A stretch of DNA of 64,000 bases from Halospeciosus flavus (GCF_029814175.1 NZ_CP122312.1:558001-622000), one strand, 5' to 3'; shown: positions 32,891 through 41,687, counted from the stretch's first letter. The notes: generated by a model not told the origin, from the sequence alone. Program-made: numbers and translations.

Positions 32891-33874
32891 ATGAGCGACG
32901 AACACGAGGCCGAGCAGGCCGATGAGACCGACGTCGAGGAAGACGTCGAGAGCGAGACCGAAGCAGCGGAGACCGAGGGACTGCAGGAAGGCGACTTCGT
33001 CAAGGTCGCCTACACCGCCCGGACGGTCGAGGGCGGCGAACTCGTCGACACGACCGACGAGGAGGTCGCCGAGGAGGAGGACGTCGACACCGAGGAACAC
33101 GACTTCTCCCCGCGCACCATCGTCCTCGGCGAGGGTCACATCTTCGACCCCGTCGAAGAGGACATGATCGGCAAGGAAGTCGGTGACGAGGGCTCCGTCG
33201 TCGTCCCCGCCGAGGAAGCCTTCGGCGAGTACGACGAGGAGCAGGTCCGAACCGTGAAGGCCGAGAAGATCCCCGAGGACAACCGCTACCCCGGTGCCCA
33301 CGTCGACATCGACGGCGAGCACGGCCACGTCGAGACCATCGTCGGCGGCCGCGCCCGCGTCGACTTCAACCACCCGCTCGCGGGTGAGGACATCGAGTAC
33401 GAGTACGAGATCCTCGAGGAGGTCGAGGACCGCGTCGAGAAGGCCCAGGGTCTCCTCCAGATGTACTTCGACGTCGAACTCGACATGCACATCGAGACCG
33501 ACGAGGTCGAAGAGGAGGTCACCGTCGAACCCGAAGAAGAGGGCGAGGAGCCCGAGACGGAGACCGAGACGGTCGAGAAGGAGACGCTCTACATCGAGCA
33601 GTCGCCCCAGCTCCAGTTCAACCAGCAGTGGATGATGGGCAAACAGCAGATCCTCCAGCAGGTCATGGACCAGATCGACGTCGACCGCGTCATCGTCCAG
33701 GAGGTTATCGAGGGCGGCCAGATGGGCATGCCCGGCATGATGGGCGGCATGGGCGGCATGGGCGGCGCCCCCGGCGGAGCCGAAGGCGAGGAGATGGACA
33801 TCGAGGCGGCCCTCGAAGAGGCCGACGTCGACGCCGACGAGATCGCAGAAGAGCTCGAAGGCGAAGAGCTGTAA
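32891..33874 (+). CDS. FKBP-type peptidyl-prolyl isomerase, SlyD-like
   Basis: 327 residues from ATG at 32891. Acidic leader (~30), then FKBP core GDFVKVAYTARTVEGGELVDTTDEE, EEHDFSPRTIVLGEGHIFDPVEEDMIGKEVGDEGSVVVPAEEAFG and the insert-in-flap portion HVETIVGGRARVDFNHPLAG, the SlyD hallmark. Unusually long C-terminus: an acidic linker, a predicted helical region (QLQFNQQWMMGKQQILQQVMDQI), Met/Gly-rich GMPGMMGGMGGMGG and an acidic end. Folding helper catalysing Pro isomerisation; the tail resembles chaperone or ribosome-docking extensions of archaeal trigger-type FKBPs. Confidence 0.92.
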   Translation: MSDEHEAEQADETDVEEDVESETEAAETEGLQEGDFVKVAYTARTVEGGELVDTTDEEVAEEEDVDTEEHDFSPRTIVLGEGHIFDPVEEDMIGKEVGDEGSVVVPAEEAFGEYDEEQVRTVKAEKIPEDNRYPGAHVDIDGEHGHVETIVGGRARVDFNHPLAGEDIEYEYEILEEVEDRVEKAQGLLQMYFDVELDMHIETDEVEEEVTVEPEEEGEEPETETETVEKETLYIEQSPQLQFNQQWMMGKQQILQQVMDQIDVDRVIVQEVIEGGQMGMPGMMGGMGGMGGAPGGAEGEEMDIEAALEEADVDADEIAEELEGEEL

Positions 33875-34024
33875 GTCGGCTCCCGACTCGACTCGATTCG
33901 GCTCGTCCCGACTCGACCCAAATTTCCACCGTTCCACCCTATTTCCGTTCTTTCGCGACCGACCTCCCGAGCCACGGCTGAGTCGACCGGACGAGTTTTG
34001 ACCCCCTGGTGCCTCGGTCAGGTC

Positions 34025-34627
34025 ATGCAGTCGACACTCTTCCACCTCCACTTCGCCACGCCCGACGTCCCGGGCGCAGCGGGGCGGTTGACGGCGGCGG
34101 GCGTCCCCCTCCAGCGGCGCTTCGGTTCGGTGCGCGGCGAGGGTGTCTCGCTCGGCCCCGCGGACCCCGAACCCCCCGAGTTCCGGTTCAAACTACAGGT
34201 CCACCGCCGCGGCGCGGTCGACGTGACGCTCGCACCCGGCCGGCGGCCCCACTTCGACCACCTCGGTCTGCTCGTCTCGGACCGCGACGCCGTGCTCGCT
34301 CGCGCCCGCGACCGCGGGTGGTCGGTTCGAACCGACGAACGGCGGCCCTTCGTTATGACCCCTTGGGGATTCCGCGTCGAGGTCCACGACGCGGACTCGC
34401 CGGCCGTACAGGACCTCGGCTCGGCCGACGAGGCCCGTATCGAGACGGTGGCCCTCCACGTCCGGAACCCCGACGTCGTCCGTGAGTCGCTGGAGGTCGT
34501 CTTCGGCTGCATCCCCGCGCTCGAACTGGTCGAGGGTGCAGGCCCGTGGGTCGGCGCCGTCGAACTCGGCGGCCGCGCGGCACCCGACGGAATGGAGGTC
34601 GAGACGGCGGATTTACTGGCTGTTTGA
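34025..34627 (+). CDS. VOC/glyoxalase-like superfamily protein
   Basis: 200 residues from ATG at 34025. Beta-alpha-beta repeats: LFHLHFATPDVPGAAGRLTAAG, FDHLGLLVSDRDAVLARARDRGW and later ETVALHVRNPDVVRESLEVVFG suggest two vicinal-oxygen-chelate modules. Metal ligands are not clear. Recognition is by fold pattern only, so the assignment is tentative. Confidence 0.55.
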   Translation: MQSTLFHLHFATPDVPGAAGRLTAAGVPLQRRFGSVRGEGVSLGPADPEPPEFRFKLQVHRRGAVDVTLAPGRRPHFDHLGLLVSDRDAVLARARDRGWSVRTDERRPFVMTPWGFRVEVHDADSPAVQDLGSADEARIETVALHVRNPDVVRESLEVVFGCIPALELVEGAGPWVGAVELGGRAAPDGMEVETADLLAV

Positions 34628-34669
34628 TAGTGTGAGGTGATGTAAAGATTCTCGACGAGAAGCACGTAG

Positions 34670-35539
34670 ATGGCAGCAAACGTGGCTGAGCCAATTTCTC
34701 GAACCGACCTCATCGAAGAAGTCCACCGACTTGCTGAGGAGCTAGAGTCGACTCCAACCGCACGGGACATGAAGGGGCGTGGCCGCTACAGCCTCACACC
34801 GTACTACCGAGCGTTCGAGTCGTGGAACGGGGCACTCGAAGCGGCGGGTCTCGACTTGAACCACCGCTACGATATCAGACGTGAAGCCCTACTCGAGGAC
34901 CTGGATCGTTTGCACGAGGACCTGGGACGAGTACCGACTCGAATGGACGTTACTCACCGCGGGAAATTCTCGGCGACAGCATACTATTCAGAATTTGACT
35001 CCTGGAACGGCGCGCTTCGCGAGGCCGGATTCGAGATTCACATGTCGAAGAACCACTCACAAGACGATCTCGCCGACGCCTTGGCGACGTTTGCCGACGA
35101 ACGTGGCTACACGCCAACACGGGAGGAGATGGCGGTCGACGGCCCCTACTCACCACAGGCATATTATTCGGCCTTCGAGAGCTGGCACGACGCCCTCGAG
35201 GCGGCCGGTTTATCGTCTCGCTACTCACGTCCAGGCAGCCGGAAGGGCCGAGATTACGGAGACGGTTGGAACGAAGCGAAGAAGAGGAAGATACGGAAAC
35301 TCGATAATTACCAGTGCCAGCACTGTGGGATGACACAGGAGCGTCACAGAGAAGAATTCGGCGAGCGACTACACGTTCACCATATCATTCCGGCGAATGA
35401 CGTCAACGACGCTGTGAACCGAAATGCGTCGACAAACCTCGTTTCACTCTGCCGTATTCACCACAAAGTCTGGGAAGCGGTGCACGGTCACGCCCCAGAG
35501 AAACAGTCGATTCCCGACCGATGCTCCCCACCGGACTGA
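34670..35539 (+). CDS. HNH endonuclease with three HNH-associated repeats
   Basis: 289 residues. Three ~51-residue repeats (about 12-62, 72-122, 131-181) each end in SWNGALEAAG-type motifs and contain PTxxDM...YY..F, the homing-endonuclease-associated HNR repeat thought to bind DNA. The HNH core follows: CQHC (216/219), HVHHIIP (His237/238), N256 and CRIHH (261-265). Codon use and GC content are visibly lower than in neighbours (AT-rich stretches such as GATATCAGACG, ATATTATTCGGCC), pointing to acquisition. It is followed by the second structured repeat. Confidence 0.85.
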   Translation: MAANVAEPISRTDLIEEVHRLAEELESTPTARDMKGRGRYSLTPYYRAFESWNGALEAAGLDLNHRYDIRREALLEDLDRLHEDLGRVPTRMDVTHRGKFSATAYYSEFDSWNGALREAGFEIHMSKNHSQDDLADALATFADERGYTPTREEMAVDGPYSPQAYYSAFESWHDALEAAGLSSRYSRPGSRKGRDYGDGWNEAKKRKIRKLDNYQCQHCGMTQERHREEFGERLHVHHIIPANDVNDAVNRNASTNLVSLCRIHHKVWEAVHGHAPEKQSIPDRCSPPD

Positions 35540-35647
35540 ATAGCCCTTAGAGGCTCGCTTCGCTCCTCGCGAGTGTCAGAAACAGCATCGTTGGAGACGG
35601 AAGTACTGCGAAAAGGAGCCTGAGAAGTTGCTGTACCGAGTCAACTA

Positions 35648-35909
35648 CGATGGGTTCGCGCCGTAGGCGCGGACACATCCACCGTCGCTTTGCGACGGTC
35701 AGTACCGTGGCAGTACGCTTGTGAGCGAGCGCCAGCGAGCGTCCTGGTGGTCATCGAAAGAGCGAAGATCTTTCGAGACTGAGCGAACCCTCCGGGTTCG
35801 CAATGTCGGCGAAGTCGGAGACTTCGCCAGACGCCGAAAATCTTCGATTTCCGGAAGACTCTGCAAGGGCGAGCGGCGACCGCTTGTGGGCGGTCGACGC
35901 GAGGGCTTG
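35648..35909. repeat. Hairpin-rich dispersed element, copy 2 (with extra hairpins)
   Basis: Same block order as copy 1 but with about 100 inserted bases between CCTGGTGG and CAAGGGCGAGCG. Stems: CGCGCC gta GGCGCG; ACCGTCGC ttt GCGACGGT; GCGAACCC tcc GGGTTCGC; GGCGAAGTC gga GACTTCGCC; GACCGC ttgtgg GCGGTC. Several have three-base loops. It ends one base before the stop codon of the minus-strand gene at 35910. Bases 35540-35647 show no gene. Confidence 0.75.
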
Positions 35910-36536
35910 CTAGGCGATGTCGCGCGAGGTGTCGATACGCACCCGGTCTTCGAGGTTGAGTTTGATCGCCTCGGAGAGCGCCCGTCCCCCGCGAAGTTTC
36001 GGGATGGCGAGACGGTTCTCGATTTCGCCGGCGCTCAGGTGGGTACGGAGGTCGAGGACGACGTCGGCCATGTGTTCGGTCGTGTCCCGAACTTCGGTCG
36101 CGCCGTCGCCCTTCAGGCAGTGGAGGATGGCGATACTGTTCGTGTTCTGCATGTGGTTCGAGAGTTCGTTCAGGAACGTCTCGTAGCGCGCCCGGTCCGT
36201 GCGTTCGAGGGTGTCGATGGGGTCGACGACGAGGGTCTCCTCGGTCCCGATGTTGCGGAAGGCGCGCCGTGCGGTGTCGAGCGGGGCGTCGCCGGGGACG
36301 AACTGGATGTCGGGTTCGCCGACCGGGACCGTCGCGCGCTCGAAACTGTCGGCGACGGCCGACTCGTTGCGGTCGGTCGAGAGGTAGAGCGTCTGACGCG
36401 GGATCGAGAGTTCGTAGAGCAACAGCTCCCCCTGGCTGGCCGGCGCGGCCTCGAAAGCGACGACGCTACCGGCGGGGAGTCCGCCGTTGAGCTGACGGTC
36501 GAGGACGTCGATACCGGTCGGGAGCCGTTCCACCAT
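35910..36536 (-). CDS. RecA-superfamily ATPase-like protein with degenerate Walker A
   Basis: 208 residues. Starts like RAD55/KaiC proteins (LPTGIDVLDRQLNGGLPAGSVVAFEA) but the P-loop reads APASQGELLLYE, with no GKT/GKS lysine. LVVDPIDTLE is a Walker-B-like strand and DVVLDLRTHL a later conserved strand. Members are common in haloarchaea and may act as sensors or scaffolds rather than ATPases. Upstream by 27 bases on the same strand is a MinD-like gene, suggesting an operon. Confidence 0.75.
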   Translation of the reverse strand: MVERLPTGIDVLDRQLNGGLPAGSVVAFEAAPASQGELLLYELSIPRQTLYLSTDRNESAVADSFERATVPVGEPDIQFVPGDAPLDTARRAFRNIGTEETLVVDPIDTLERTDRARYETFLNELSNHMQNTNSIAILHCLKGDGATEVRDTTEHMADVVLDLRTHLSAGEIENRLAIPKLRGGRALSEAIKLNLEDRVRIDTSRDIA

Positions 36537-36563
36537 ACGGTCCCGGATACTCCCCCCGCGACG

Positions 36564-37202
36564 TTAAGGGTTCGGCCCCATCACGGCCGCGAGTCGGTCG
36601 AACGACCCGCGGCAGGCCTCGGTCGGCACCGAGCGAACGCGAGGGAGACTCACGAGACAGGGTGCGTCGAACGCCGCGGCCAGCGAGGGAGGGACTGTGT
36701 CGACCCGGTTGCAGACGACGCCCAGGACTCGCGTGCCGAGTGTCCGCGCCATCGCGGCCGTCTTGAGGGCGTCCTCGACGGTCTGCGGGTCGGCGGTCGT
36801 CACGAGGAGCACGGCGTCGGCGTGGCGTAGTGGGTCCGCGGCGGCACGGCTCGCACCGGCCGGGCAGTCGACCAGCACCGGTCGGTCGCCGGGGAGTCGG
36901 TCGAACAGAGACGTCGGAATTGCGTCTCCGGTCCCGCCGGCCGGGAGCACGTCGACGCCGCGGTAGTCGCTGGCGGGGTGTGCGCGAGCGGCCGGGTCGC
37001 GTCCGTCGGCGTCGGGAGCGGGGGCTGGATCCGGTGGCGTCCCCGCGAGGAGGTGGAGGTTCGGAGTGTCCACGTCGGCGTCGACCGCGAGTGGACGACG
37101 CTGGCGGCCGTAGGCGGCCGCGAGTCCGAGCGTCACGGTCGTCTTCCCGCAGCCACCCTTCCCCCCGGCGATGGCGAGCAGGTGGCGGAGTGGGCGCCCC
37201 AT
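36564..37202 (-). CDS. MinD/ParA-family P-loop ATPase
   Basis: 212 residues. The deviant Walker A KGGCGKTTV (about 14-22), AVDADVDTPNLHLL and VLVDCPAGAS match MinD/ParA ATPases that dimerise on nucleotide and localise partner proteins. No amphipathic membrane helix is clear at the C-terminus (FDRLAAVMGPNP), so classical MinD membrane targeting is uncertain. Orphan: no MinC, ParB or flagellar genes adjacent, but a RecA-like gene follows by 27 bases. Confidence 0.85.
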   Translation of the reverse strand: MGRPLRHLLAIAGGKGGCGKTTVTLGLAAAYGRQRRPLAVDADVDTPNLHLLAGTPPDPAPAPDADGRDPAARAHPASDYRGVDVLPAGGTGDAIPTSLFDRLPGDRPVLVDCPAGASRAAADPLRHADAVLLVTTADPQTVEDALKTAAMARTLGTRVLGVVCNRVDTVPPSLAAAFDAPCLVSLPRVRSVPTEACRGSFDRLAAVMGPNP

Positions 37203-37214
37203 CCTACCTGAACG

Positions 37215-37655
37215 TTAGGACTGCTGGGGCTTCACGTCGCCGCGCATCGAGGAGGGGTGGTAACTGCAGTAGTAGGTCGTCATCGCGGCCGTCCCCTCGA
37301 AGGTGACGCTCGTGGTGTCGCCCTGCGAGTCGACGGTCTCGGACTCGACGATCTTCTTCCCGCTCCCGTCCTCGACGACGAAGTCGTGGGGGACGCCGTC
37401 GAGGTTCTCGACGACGACGGTGTAGGTCTGTCCGACGACCGGCCGGAGCGTCGGGTTCGTCTCCCCGTCGATCGACGTCGGGACGCGCCCGACCCACCCC
37501 TCGGTCTTCGCACCGAGTTCGATTCGTTCCCCGCGCACGGTGGTCGTCTCGCCGTTACCGTTCCCGCCCCCGCCACAGCCGGCGAGTGCGGTCGTCAGGA
37601 GCGCGCCGCTCGCGGCGAGGACGTCGCGTCGCGTCCGGATCGGGTTCTCTCCCAT
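37215..37655 (-). CDS. Halocyanin-like cupredoxin, TAT-exported lipoprotein
   Basis: 146 residues from ATG at 37655. N-terminal twin-arginine signal [21 protein letters not shown] with a lipobox LAGC (Cys27). A Gly/Asn-rich linker is followed by a beta-rich domain with PHDF and the C-terminal [12 protein letters not shown], giving the His-Cys-His-Met set of a type 1 copper site. Halocyanins carry electrons on the outer face of the membrane. Upstream of the MinD-like gene on the same strand. Confidence 0.85.
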   Translation of the reverse strand: MGENPIRTRRDVLAASGALLTTALAGCGGGGNGNGETTTVRGERIELGAKTEGWVGRVPTSIDGETNPTLRPVVGQTYTVVVENLDGVPHDFVVEDGSGKKIVESETVDSQGDTTSVTFEGTAAMTTYYCSYHPSSMRGDVKPQQS

Positions 37656-37726
37656 ACGCGTGTGTGCGAACGGGTGGCACAAGTGAGTATCCCCGATTTC
37701 GCGACAGGTCGGTCGACGGTTCCGGG

Positions 37727-37734
37727 ATATTCAA
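37727..37734 (+). promoter_or_regulatory. TATA-like box of pyrB
   Basis: ATATTCAA lies 27-34 bases before ATG 37761. Supports a pyrBI transcript starting close to the pyrB start codon. Confidence 0.45.
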
Positions 37735-37760
37735 GGCACCAGCGCACACCTTCTTCGGTG

Positions 37761-38663
37761 ATGCGCCACGACCACTTGCTCACGGCCAAACAACTCTCGC
37801 GCGAGGACATCGAGACCGTCCTCGACCGGGCGCGGGAGTTGGCCGACGACCCCGAGGCGGTGGGGGACCGCCACGCCGACACCCTGCTCGCGCTCTGTTT
37901 CTTCGAGCCGAGCACGCGCACGAAGATGAGCTTCGGGACCGCGATGAAGCGTCTCGGCGGCGACACCATCGACATGGGGTCGGTGGAGTCCTCGTCGGTG
38001 AAGAAGGGGGAGTCGCTCGCGGACACCGTCCGCGTCATCGAGGGGTACGCCGACGCACTCGTCCTCCGTCACCCACGCGAGGGGGCGGCGAAGATGGCCA
38101 GCGAGCAGGTCTCCGTCCCCGTCGTGAACGCGGGCGACGGCGCGGGCCACCACCCGAGTCAGACGCTCCTCGACCTCTACACGATGCGCGAGCAGGCCGG
38201 CGGCCTCGACGACCTCTCGGTCGGCATCATGGGCGACTTGAAGTACGGCCGGACGGTCCACTCGCTCGCGCACGCGCTCACCAACTTCGACGTCCGCCAG
38301 CACTTCGTCAGCCCCGAGAGCCTCCGCCTCCCGCGGAGCGTCCGCTACGACCTCCACGAGTCGGGCGCGCAGGTGCGCGAACACGAAGAACTGGACGAGG
38401 TCCTCGACAGCCTCGACGTGCTGTACGTCACCCGCATCCAGCAGGAGCGCTTCCCCGACGAGGAGGAGTACCGGAAGGTCGCGGGCCAGTACCAGATCGA
38501 CGCGGAGACCCTCGACGGCCACGAGGACCTCGCAGTCATGCACCCGCTCCCACGCGTCGACGAGATCGCGCCCGACGTCGACGACCTCCCGAACGCGACG
38601 TACTTCCAGCAGGCACACAACGGCGTCCCCGTCCGGATGGCGCTGCTCGACCTCCTCCTGTGA
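37761..38663 (+). CDS. pyrB: Aspartate carbamoyltransferase catalytic subunit
   Basis: 300 residues from ATG at 37761. [21 protein letters not shown] is the carbamoyl-phosphate site; [27 protein letters not shown] and [10 protein letters not shown] are further family signatures. Condenses carbamoyl phosphate with aspartate, the first committed pyrimidine step. The pyrI start is 2 bases downstream. Confidence 0.97.
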   Translation: MRHDHLLTAKQLSREDIETVLDRARELADDPEAVGDRHADTLLALCFFEPSTRTKMSFGTAMKRLGGDTIDMGSVESSSVKKGESLADTVRVIEGYADALVLRHPREGAAKMASEQVSVPVVNAGDGAGHHPSQTLLDLYTMREQAGGLDDLSVGIMGDLKYGRTVHSLAHALTNFDVRQHFVSPESLRLPRSVRYDLHESGAQVREHEELDEVLDSLDVLYVTRIQQERFPDEEEYRKVAGQYQIDAETLDGHEDLAVMHPLPRVDEIAPDVDDLPNATYFQQAHNGVPVRMALLDLLL

Positions 38664-38665
38664 CC

Positions 38666-39130
38666 ATGTCCGAGACAGACCAACAACTCCGCGTCAGCAA
38701 GATCCAGAGCGGCACCGTCATCGACCACGTCACCGCCGGCGAGGCGCTCCACGTCCTCGCCATCCTCGGTATCGACGGCTCCGGCGGCGAGACCGTCAGC
38801 CTCGGGATGAACGTCCCCTCCGAGCAGATGGGCCACAAGGACATCGTGAAAGTCGAGGGCAAGGAGTTGAGCCAGTCGGAACTCGACGTCCTCTCGCTCA
38901 TCGCGCCCGACGCGACCATCAACATCGTCCGCGACTACGAGGTCGTCGAGAAGAAACACGTCGAACCCCCCGAAACCGTCGTCGGCGTCCTCGCGTGCCC
39001 GAACGACGACTGCATCACCAACGCGGGCGAACCGGTCGAGACGCGCTTCGACGTCATCTCCGACGGCGTCCGCTGTGACTACTGCGGCACCATCGTCCGC
39101 GAGGACCTGACCGACCACCTCCAGGCCTGA
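38666..39130 (+). CDS. pyrI: Aspartate carbamoyltransferase regulatory subunit
   Basis: 154 residues from ATG at 38666. The N-terminal nucleotide-binding domain (VSKIQSGTVIDHV, ALHVLAILGI) is followed by a zinc domain with CPNDDCI and CDYCG cysteines that joins catalytic trimers. Confers CTP/ATP control. Operon with pyrB. Confidence 0.97.
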   Translation: MSETDQQLRVSKIQSGTVIDHVTAGEALHVLAILGIDGSGGETVSLGMNVPSEQMGHKDIVKVEGKELSQSELDVLSLIAPDATINIVRDYEVVEKKHVEPPETVVGVLACPNDDCITNAGEPVETRFDVISDGVRCDYCGTIVREDLTDHLQA

Positions 39131-39218
39131 GACGGTCCCGGCGTCGCCCGTCGCGACGGCGGCCATCGCGGGTGGCCCTCCCCGAAGGGATTTAGTACAG
39201 GCTTCCGTACGCTCGACC

Positions 39219-39332
39219 ATGCCGCGCACAATCGTCAAGGTCGCCGTCGCACTGCTGTTGATCGCGCTCGTCTGGAAGGTCCTCACCGGTGACGAGGGCA
39301 CGCCGGCCGAGGAAATCGACCGTATCGACTGA
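39219..39332 (+). CDS. 37-residue single-helix membrane protein
   Basis: ATG at 39219 to TGA at 39332. MPRTIVKVAVALLLIALVWKVL is a basic start plus one transmembrane helix, followed by an acidic tail (GDEGTPAEEIDRID). A T/A-rich TTTAGTACA lies 27 bases upstream. Too short for most gene finders; composition and frame suggest it is real, function unknown. Confidence 0.55.
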   Translation: MPRTIVKVAVALLLIALVWKVLTGDEGTPAEEIDRID

Positions 39333-39403
39333 CGCGTTTCTCTCCGCTCTCGGTCGCGTCCGGGAGCGAACGACTCTTGCGTCCGGGCGCGTAATCCGGA
39401 GGT

Positions 39404-40255
39404 ATGTACGGGGTGGTCACGCGGAACGCGGAGGAACTCGACTGGCCGGAGTTCGACCGCGGGTTCTACGAGGTGAAGGACGTGACGGGACGTCACGAGG
39501 ACCCGGTCGACGGCGGCGTGAACATGGTCTCCTGTTTCGGGGATACGGCCACCGCCGAGACCGAACCGGACCTCGTCCCCGTCGACGACGAGGGCAACGA
39601 GGCCACCCGCGAACGGGAGTTCTTCGACTGGGGGTACGTGTGCCCCACCGCCGAACGCTACAAGGAGGGGCTCTTCGAGGTCATCGAGGCCTGCACCATC
39701 GCCAACGACGACGTCCGTCTCGACGACGTGGGCTTCCCACGCGCGGAGTACTGTCACTGCGAGCGTTGCGAGGAGCGCTTCGCCGCGAGCGACTTCGACG
39801 ACCGCGAGGACTGGCGAGCGAGCGTGATCACCGACTTCGTCGCCGCCGCCCGCGAGCGGGTGCCGGGCGACCTCTACCTCACGCTCTATCCCGACCCCTA
39901 CCCCGACCACCTCTACGAGCGCGCGGGACTCGACCTCGACGCCCTCGCGGAGTACGTCGACGAGTTCGTCGTCCCGCTCTACGACACCGCCTACGGGACG
40001 ACCTACTGGCTGGAGACCATCGCCTCCGGTTTCGGCGACCTCCTCGACGCCGACACCCGATTCAGCGTCGAACTTTACGCCGTCGACGTCGACGTCGAGA
40101 ACCTCGGCCACGCCGCGGAAGTCGTCGACGCGTACGCCGACAACGTCTACTTCGGCTACCATTCGGGGAACGCCCGCGCGGTGCTCCGGCGGATGGACGC
40201 CGAGACGCGCGAGGGCGTCGAGTGGGGTGCGGAGGAGTCGGGCGACGCCGAGTAG
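39404..40255 (+). CDS. Uncharacterised haloarchaeal protein, possible TIM-barrel hydrolase
   Basis: 283 residues. Alternating strands and helices with CHCERCEERF (a CxxC pair near 122), DLYLTLYPDPYPDHLYERAG, DEFVVPLYDTAYGTTYWLETIA and VELYAVDVDVENL suggest a (beta/alpha)8 barrel like glycoside hydrolase clans. Catalytic acids cannot be assigned. No signal peptide. It ends exactly where the convergent NUDIX gene ends. Confidence 0.65.
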   Translation: MYGVVTRNAEELDWPEFDRGFYEVKDVTGRHEDPVDGGVNMVSCFGDTATAETEPDLVPVDDEGNEATREREFFDWGYVCPTAERYKEGLFEVIEACTIANDDVRLDDVGFPRAEYCHCERCEERFAASDFDDREDWRASVITDFVAAARERVPGDLYLTLYPDPYPDHLYERAGLDLDALAEYVDEFVVPLYDTAYGTTYWLETIASGFGDLLDADTRFSVELYAVDVDVENLGHAAEVVDAYADNVYFGYHSGNARAVLRRMDAETREGVEWGAEESGDAE

Positions 40256-40822
40256 TCAGGCGACGCCGAGCGAGCGCTGTCGCCACCGCTTCAACTGCGC
40301 GCGGTCGCGGGTGTCCGCCGGCAGGTCGTCGAACCACCGGGCGGCGGAGATTTCGCCGTCGGGGTCGCGGACGTCGAGCGTGACGTCACACGGCCGCGCC
40401 GCGAAGATGGGGAGGACGCCGGTCGTCTGGTGGCCCCCGCTCCGGATCGTGAGTTTCGTCAGCATTGCGAGTCCCTCGTAGGTGGCCTCGATACCGGCTT
40501 CCTCGGCGAGTTCGCGCGCGGCGGTCTCGCGGAAGTCGTCGTCGCAGTCGTCGACACCGCCGCCGGGGAGGACCCACTTGTCGACACCCTCGTGGCGGAC
40601 GAGGAGCAGTTCGCCCGACGGGCGGTAGACGACGGTGTGTGCGCCGTAGGGTGCTCCGGAGCGGTTGATCCGTTCGGCGAGGGTGCGAAAGCGCTGCCGG
40701 GAGACGTGCCGGGTTCGTTCGAGTTCGATGAAGCCCTCGTGGCGCTCGCGGAGGCGGTGGTAGGCCTGTTCGCCCCGCTGGGCGGCGCGGTTCGCGAGGA
40801 ACCAGAGCCGATCAACGGTCAT
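40256..40822 (-). CDS. NUDIX hydrolase
   Basis: 188 residues. Helical N-terminus (~60) then a NUDIX fold with the box GGGVDDCDDDFRETAARELAEEAGIE; the position expected to be Glu before the helix reads Asp, while REL.EE.G is intact. Ends with SAARWFDDLP. Removes nucleoside diphosphate-linked groups; substrate unknown. Upstream 40823-40996 contains only the promoter region. Confidence 0.88.
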   Translation of the reverse strand: MTVDRLWFLANRAAQRGEQAYHRLRERHEGFIELERTRHVSRQRFRTLAERINRSGAPYGAHTVVYRPSGELLLVRHEGVDKWVLPGGGVDDCDDDFRETAARELAEEAGIEATYEGLAMLTKLTIRSGGHQTTGVLPIFAARPCDVTLDVRDPDGEISAARWFDDLPADTRDRAQLKRWRQRSLGVA

Positions 40823-40996
40823 CTGTCCGCTCCCTGTCGGGTGTACTTGGTGGCCGGTCGCGTGTCGGCAGCCGCGGAGACGAGAGGTGTGTCATACTCA
40901 CACATTCTGGCGGACGTGGGATAACGTTTCTGTCAGTGGCAGACCGGTTCCGACCGAATCGGGTGGCTTTTGGTTGGGCCGCTAAAACGCAGAGGT

Positions 40997-41203
40997 ATGA
41001 GCTTCGAGAAAGGCGACACGGTCGTCCTGCACGAAGAGCACAGCGAGTACGACGGCGAGGTCGGCGAGATCACGCAGGTCAGCGAGACGATGTTCGGCGA
41101 CGTCAACTACACCGTCTCCTTCGAAGACGGTCAGGAGGCTGGCGTCCCCGAGAGCAGCCTCGAGGCCGCCGAGGAAGAGACCGAAGAAGACGACGAAGAG
41201 TAA
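40997..41203 (+). CDS. DUF1918-type small beta protein
   Basis: 68 residues from ATG at 40997. FEKGDTVVLHEEHSEYDGEVGEITQVSETMFGDVNYTVSFEDGQEAGVPESSLEAA fits DUF1918 (KOW/SH3-like barrel) followed by an acidic tail. Function unknown. Confidence 0.75.
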   Translation: MSFEKGDTVVLHEEHSEYDGEVGEITQVSETMFGDVNYTVSFEDGQEAGVPESSLEAAEEETEEDDEE

Positions 41204-41270
41204 ACCGCGCGGCGTCGCCGCTCGCGCCGTCGAGCAGTCCTTTTGAGTCTCCACACCCTATTCCGACGTA

Positions 41271-41687
41271 ATGAGTAACGTTCCCTTCCACTACATCGAC
41301 CTCCGGACGTTCGCCTACGACACGGAGGACGAACAGCGCGTCGTCCGCGCGCTCGAACACTACCTCCCCGAGGAGGTCGAGATCCAGCGTGCGGAGAGCC
41401 GTGGTCACCACGGCGACCGCATCCTCGTGCTCTCCGCCCGCGTCGAGCGCTCCGACGAGATGCGCCACGTCATCGAACAACTCCGCGAGGGCGCCGACCT
41501 CGAACGACTCCGCGAGGAACTCGACCAGCGGGTCAACGAGAACTGTGCGTTCATGGCTCACCTCGACAAGCAGGCCGCCTTCCAGGGCGAGTCCGCGCTC
41601 GGTCAGGGGATCACCTTCCGCGCGAAGGTCGAGGCGTACCCCGCGAAGCGCGAGGCCGCCGTCGAGAACGCCCGCGAGGCCCTGTAG
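41271..41687 (+). CDS. RNA-binding protein, predicted exosome-associated (COG1325)
   Basis: 138 residues. PFHYIDLRTFAYDTEDEQRVVRALEHYLPEEVEI and SRGHHGDRILVLSARVERSDEMRHVIEQL match COG1325, an RNA-binding family encoded near exosome and proteasome genes in archaea. LDQRVNENCAFMAHLDKQAAFQGE is the conserved C-terminal block. Likely RNA processing; partner of the rnp genes nearby. Confidence 0.82.
   Translation: MSNVPFHYIDLRTFAYDTEDEQRVVRALEHYLPEEVEIQRAESRGHHGDRILVLSARVERSDEMRHVIEQLREGADLERLREELDQRVNENCAFMAHLDKQAAFQGESALGQGITFRAKVEAYPAKREAAVENAREAL

Noticed and set aside
34670..35909. Complete mobile element carrying the HNH gene
   Set aside because: No integrase, transposase, terminal repeats or target duplication could be identified at the borders.
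40888..40904. TGTGT...ACACA dyad upstream of the NUDIX gene
   Set aside because: Five-base arms are too short to argue for an operator without other copies.
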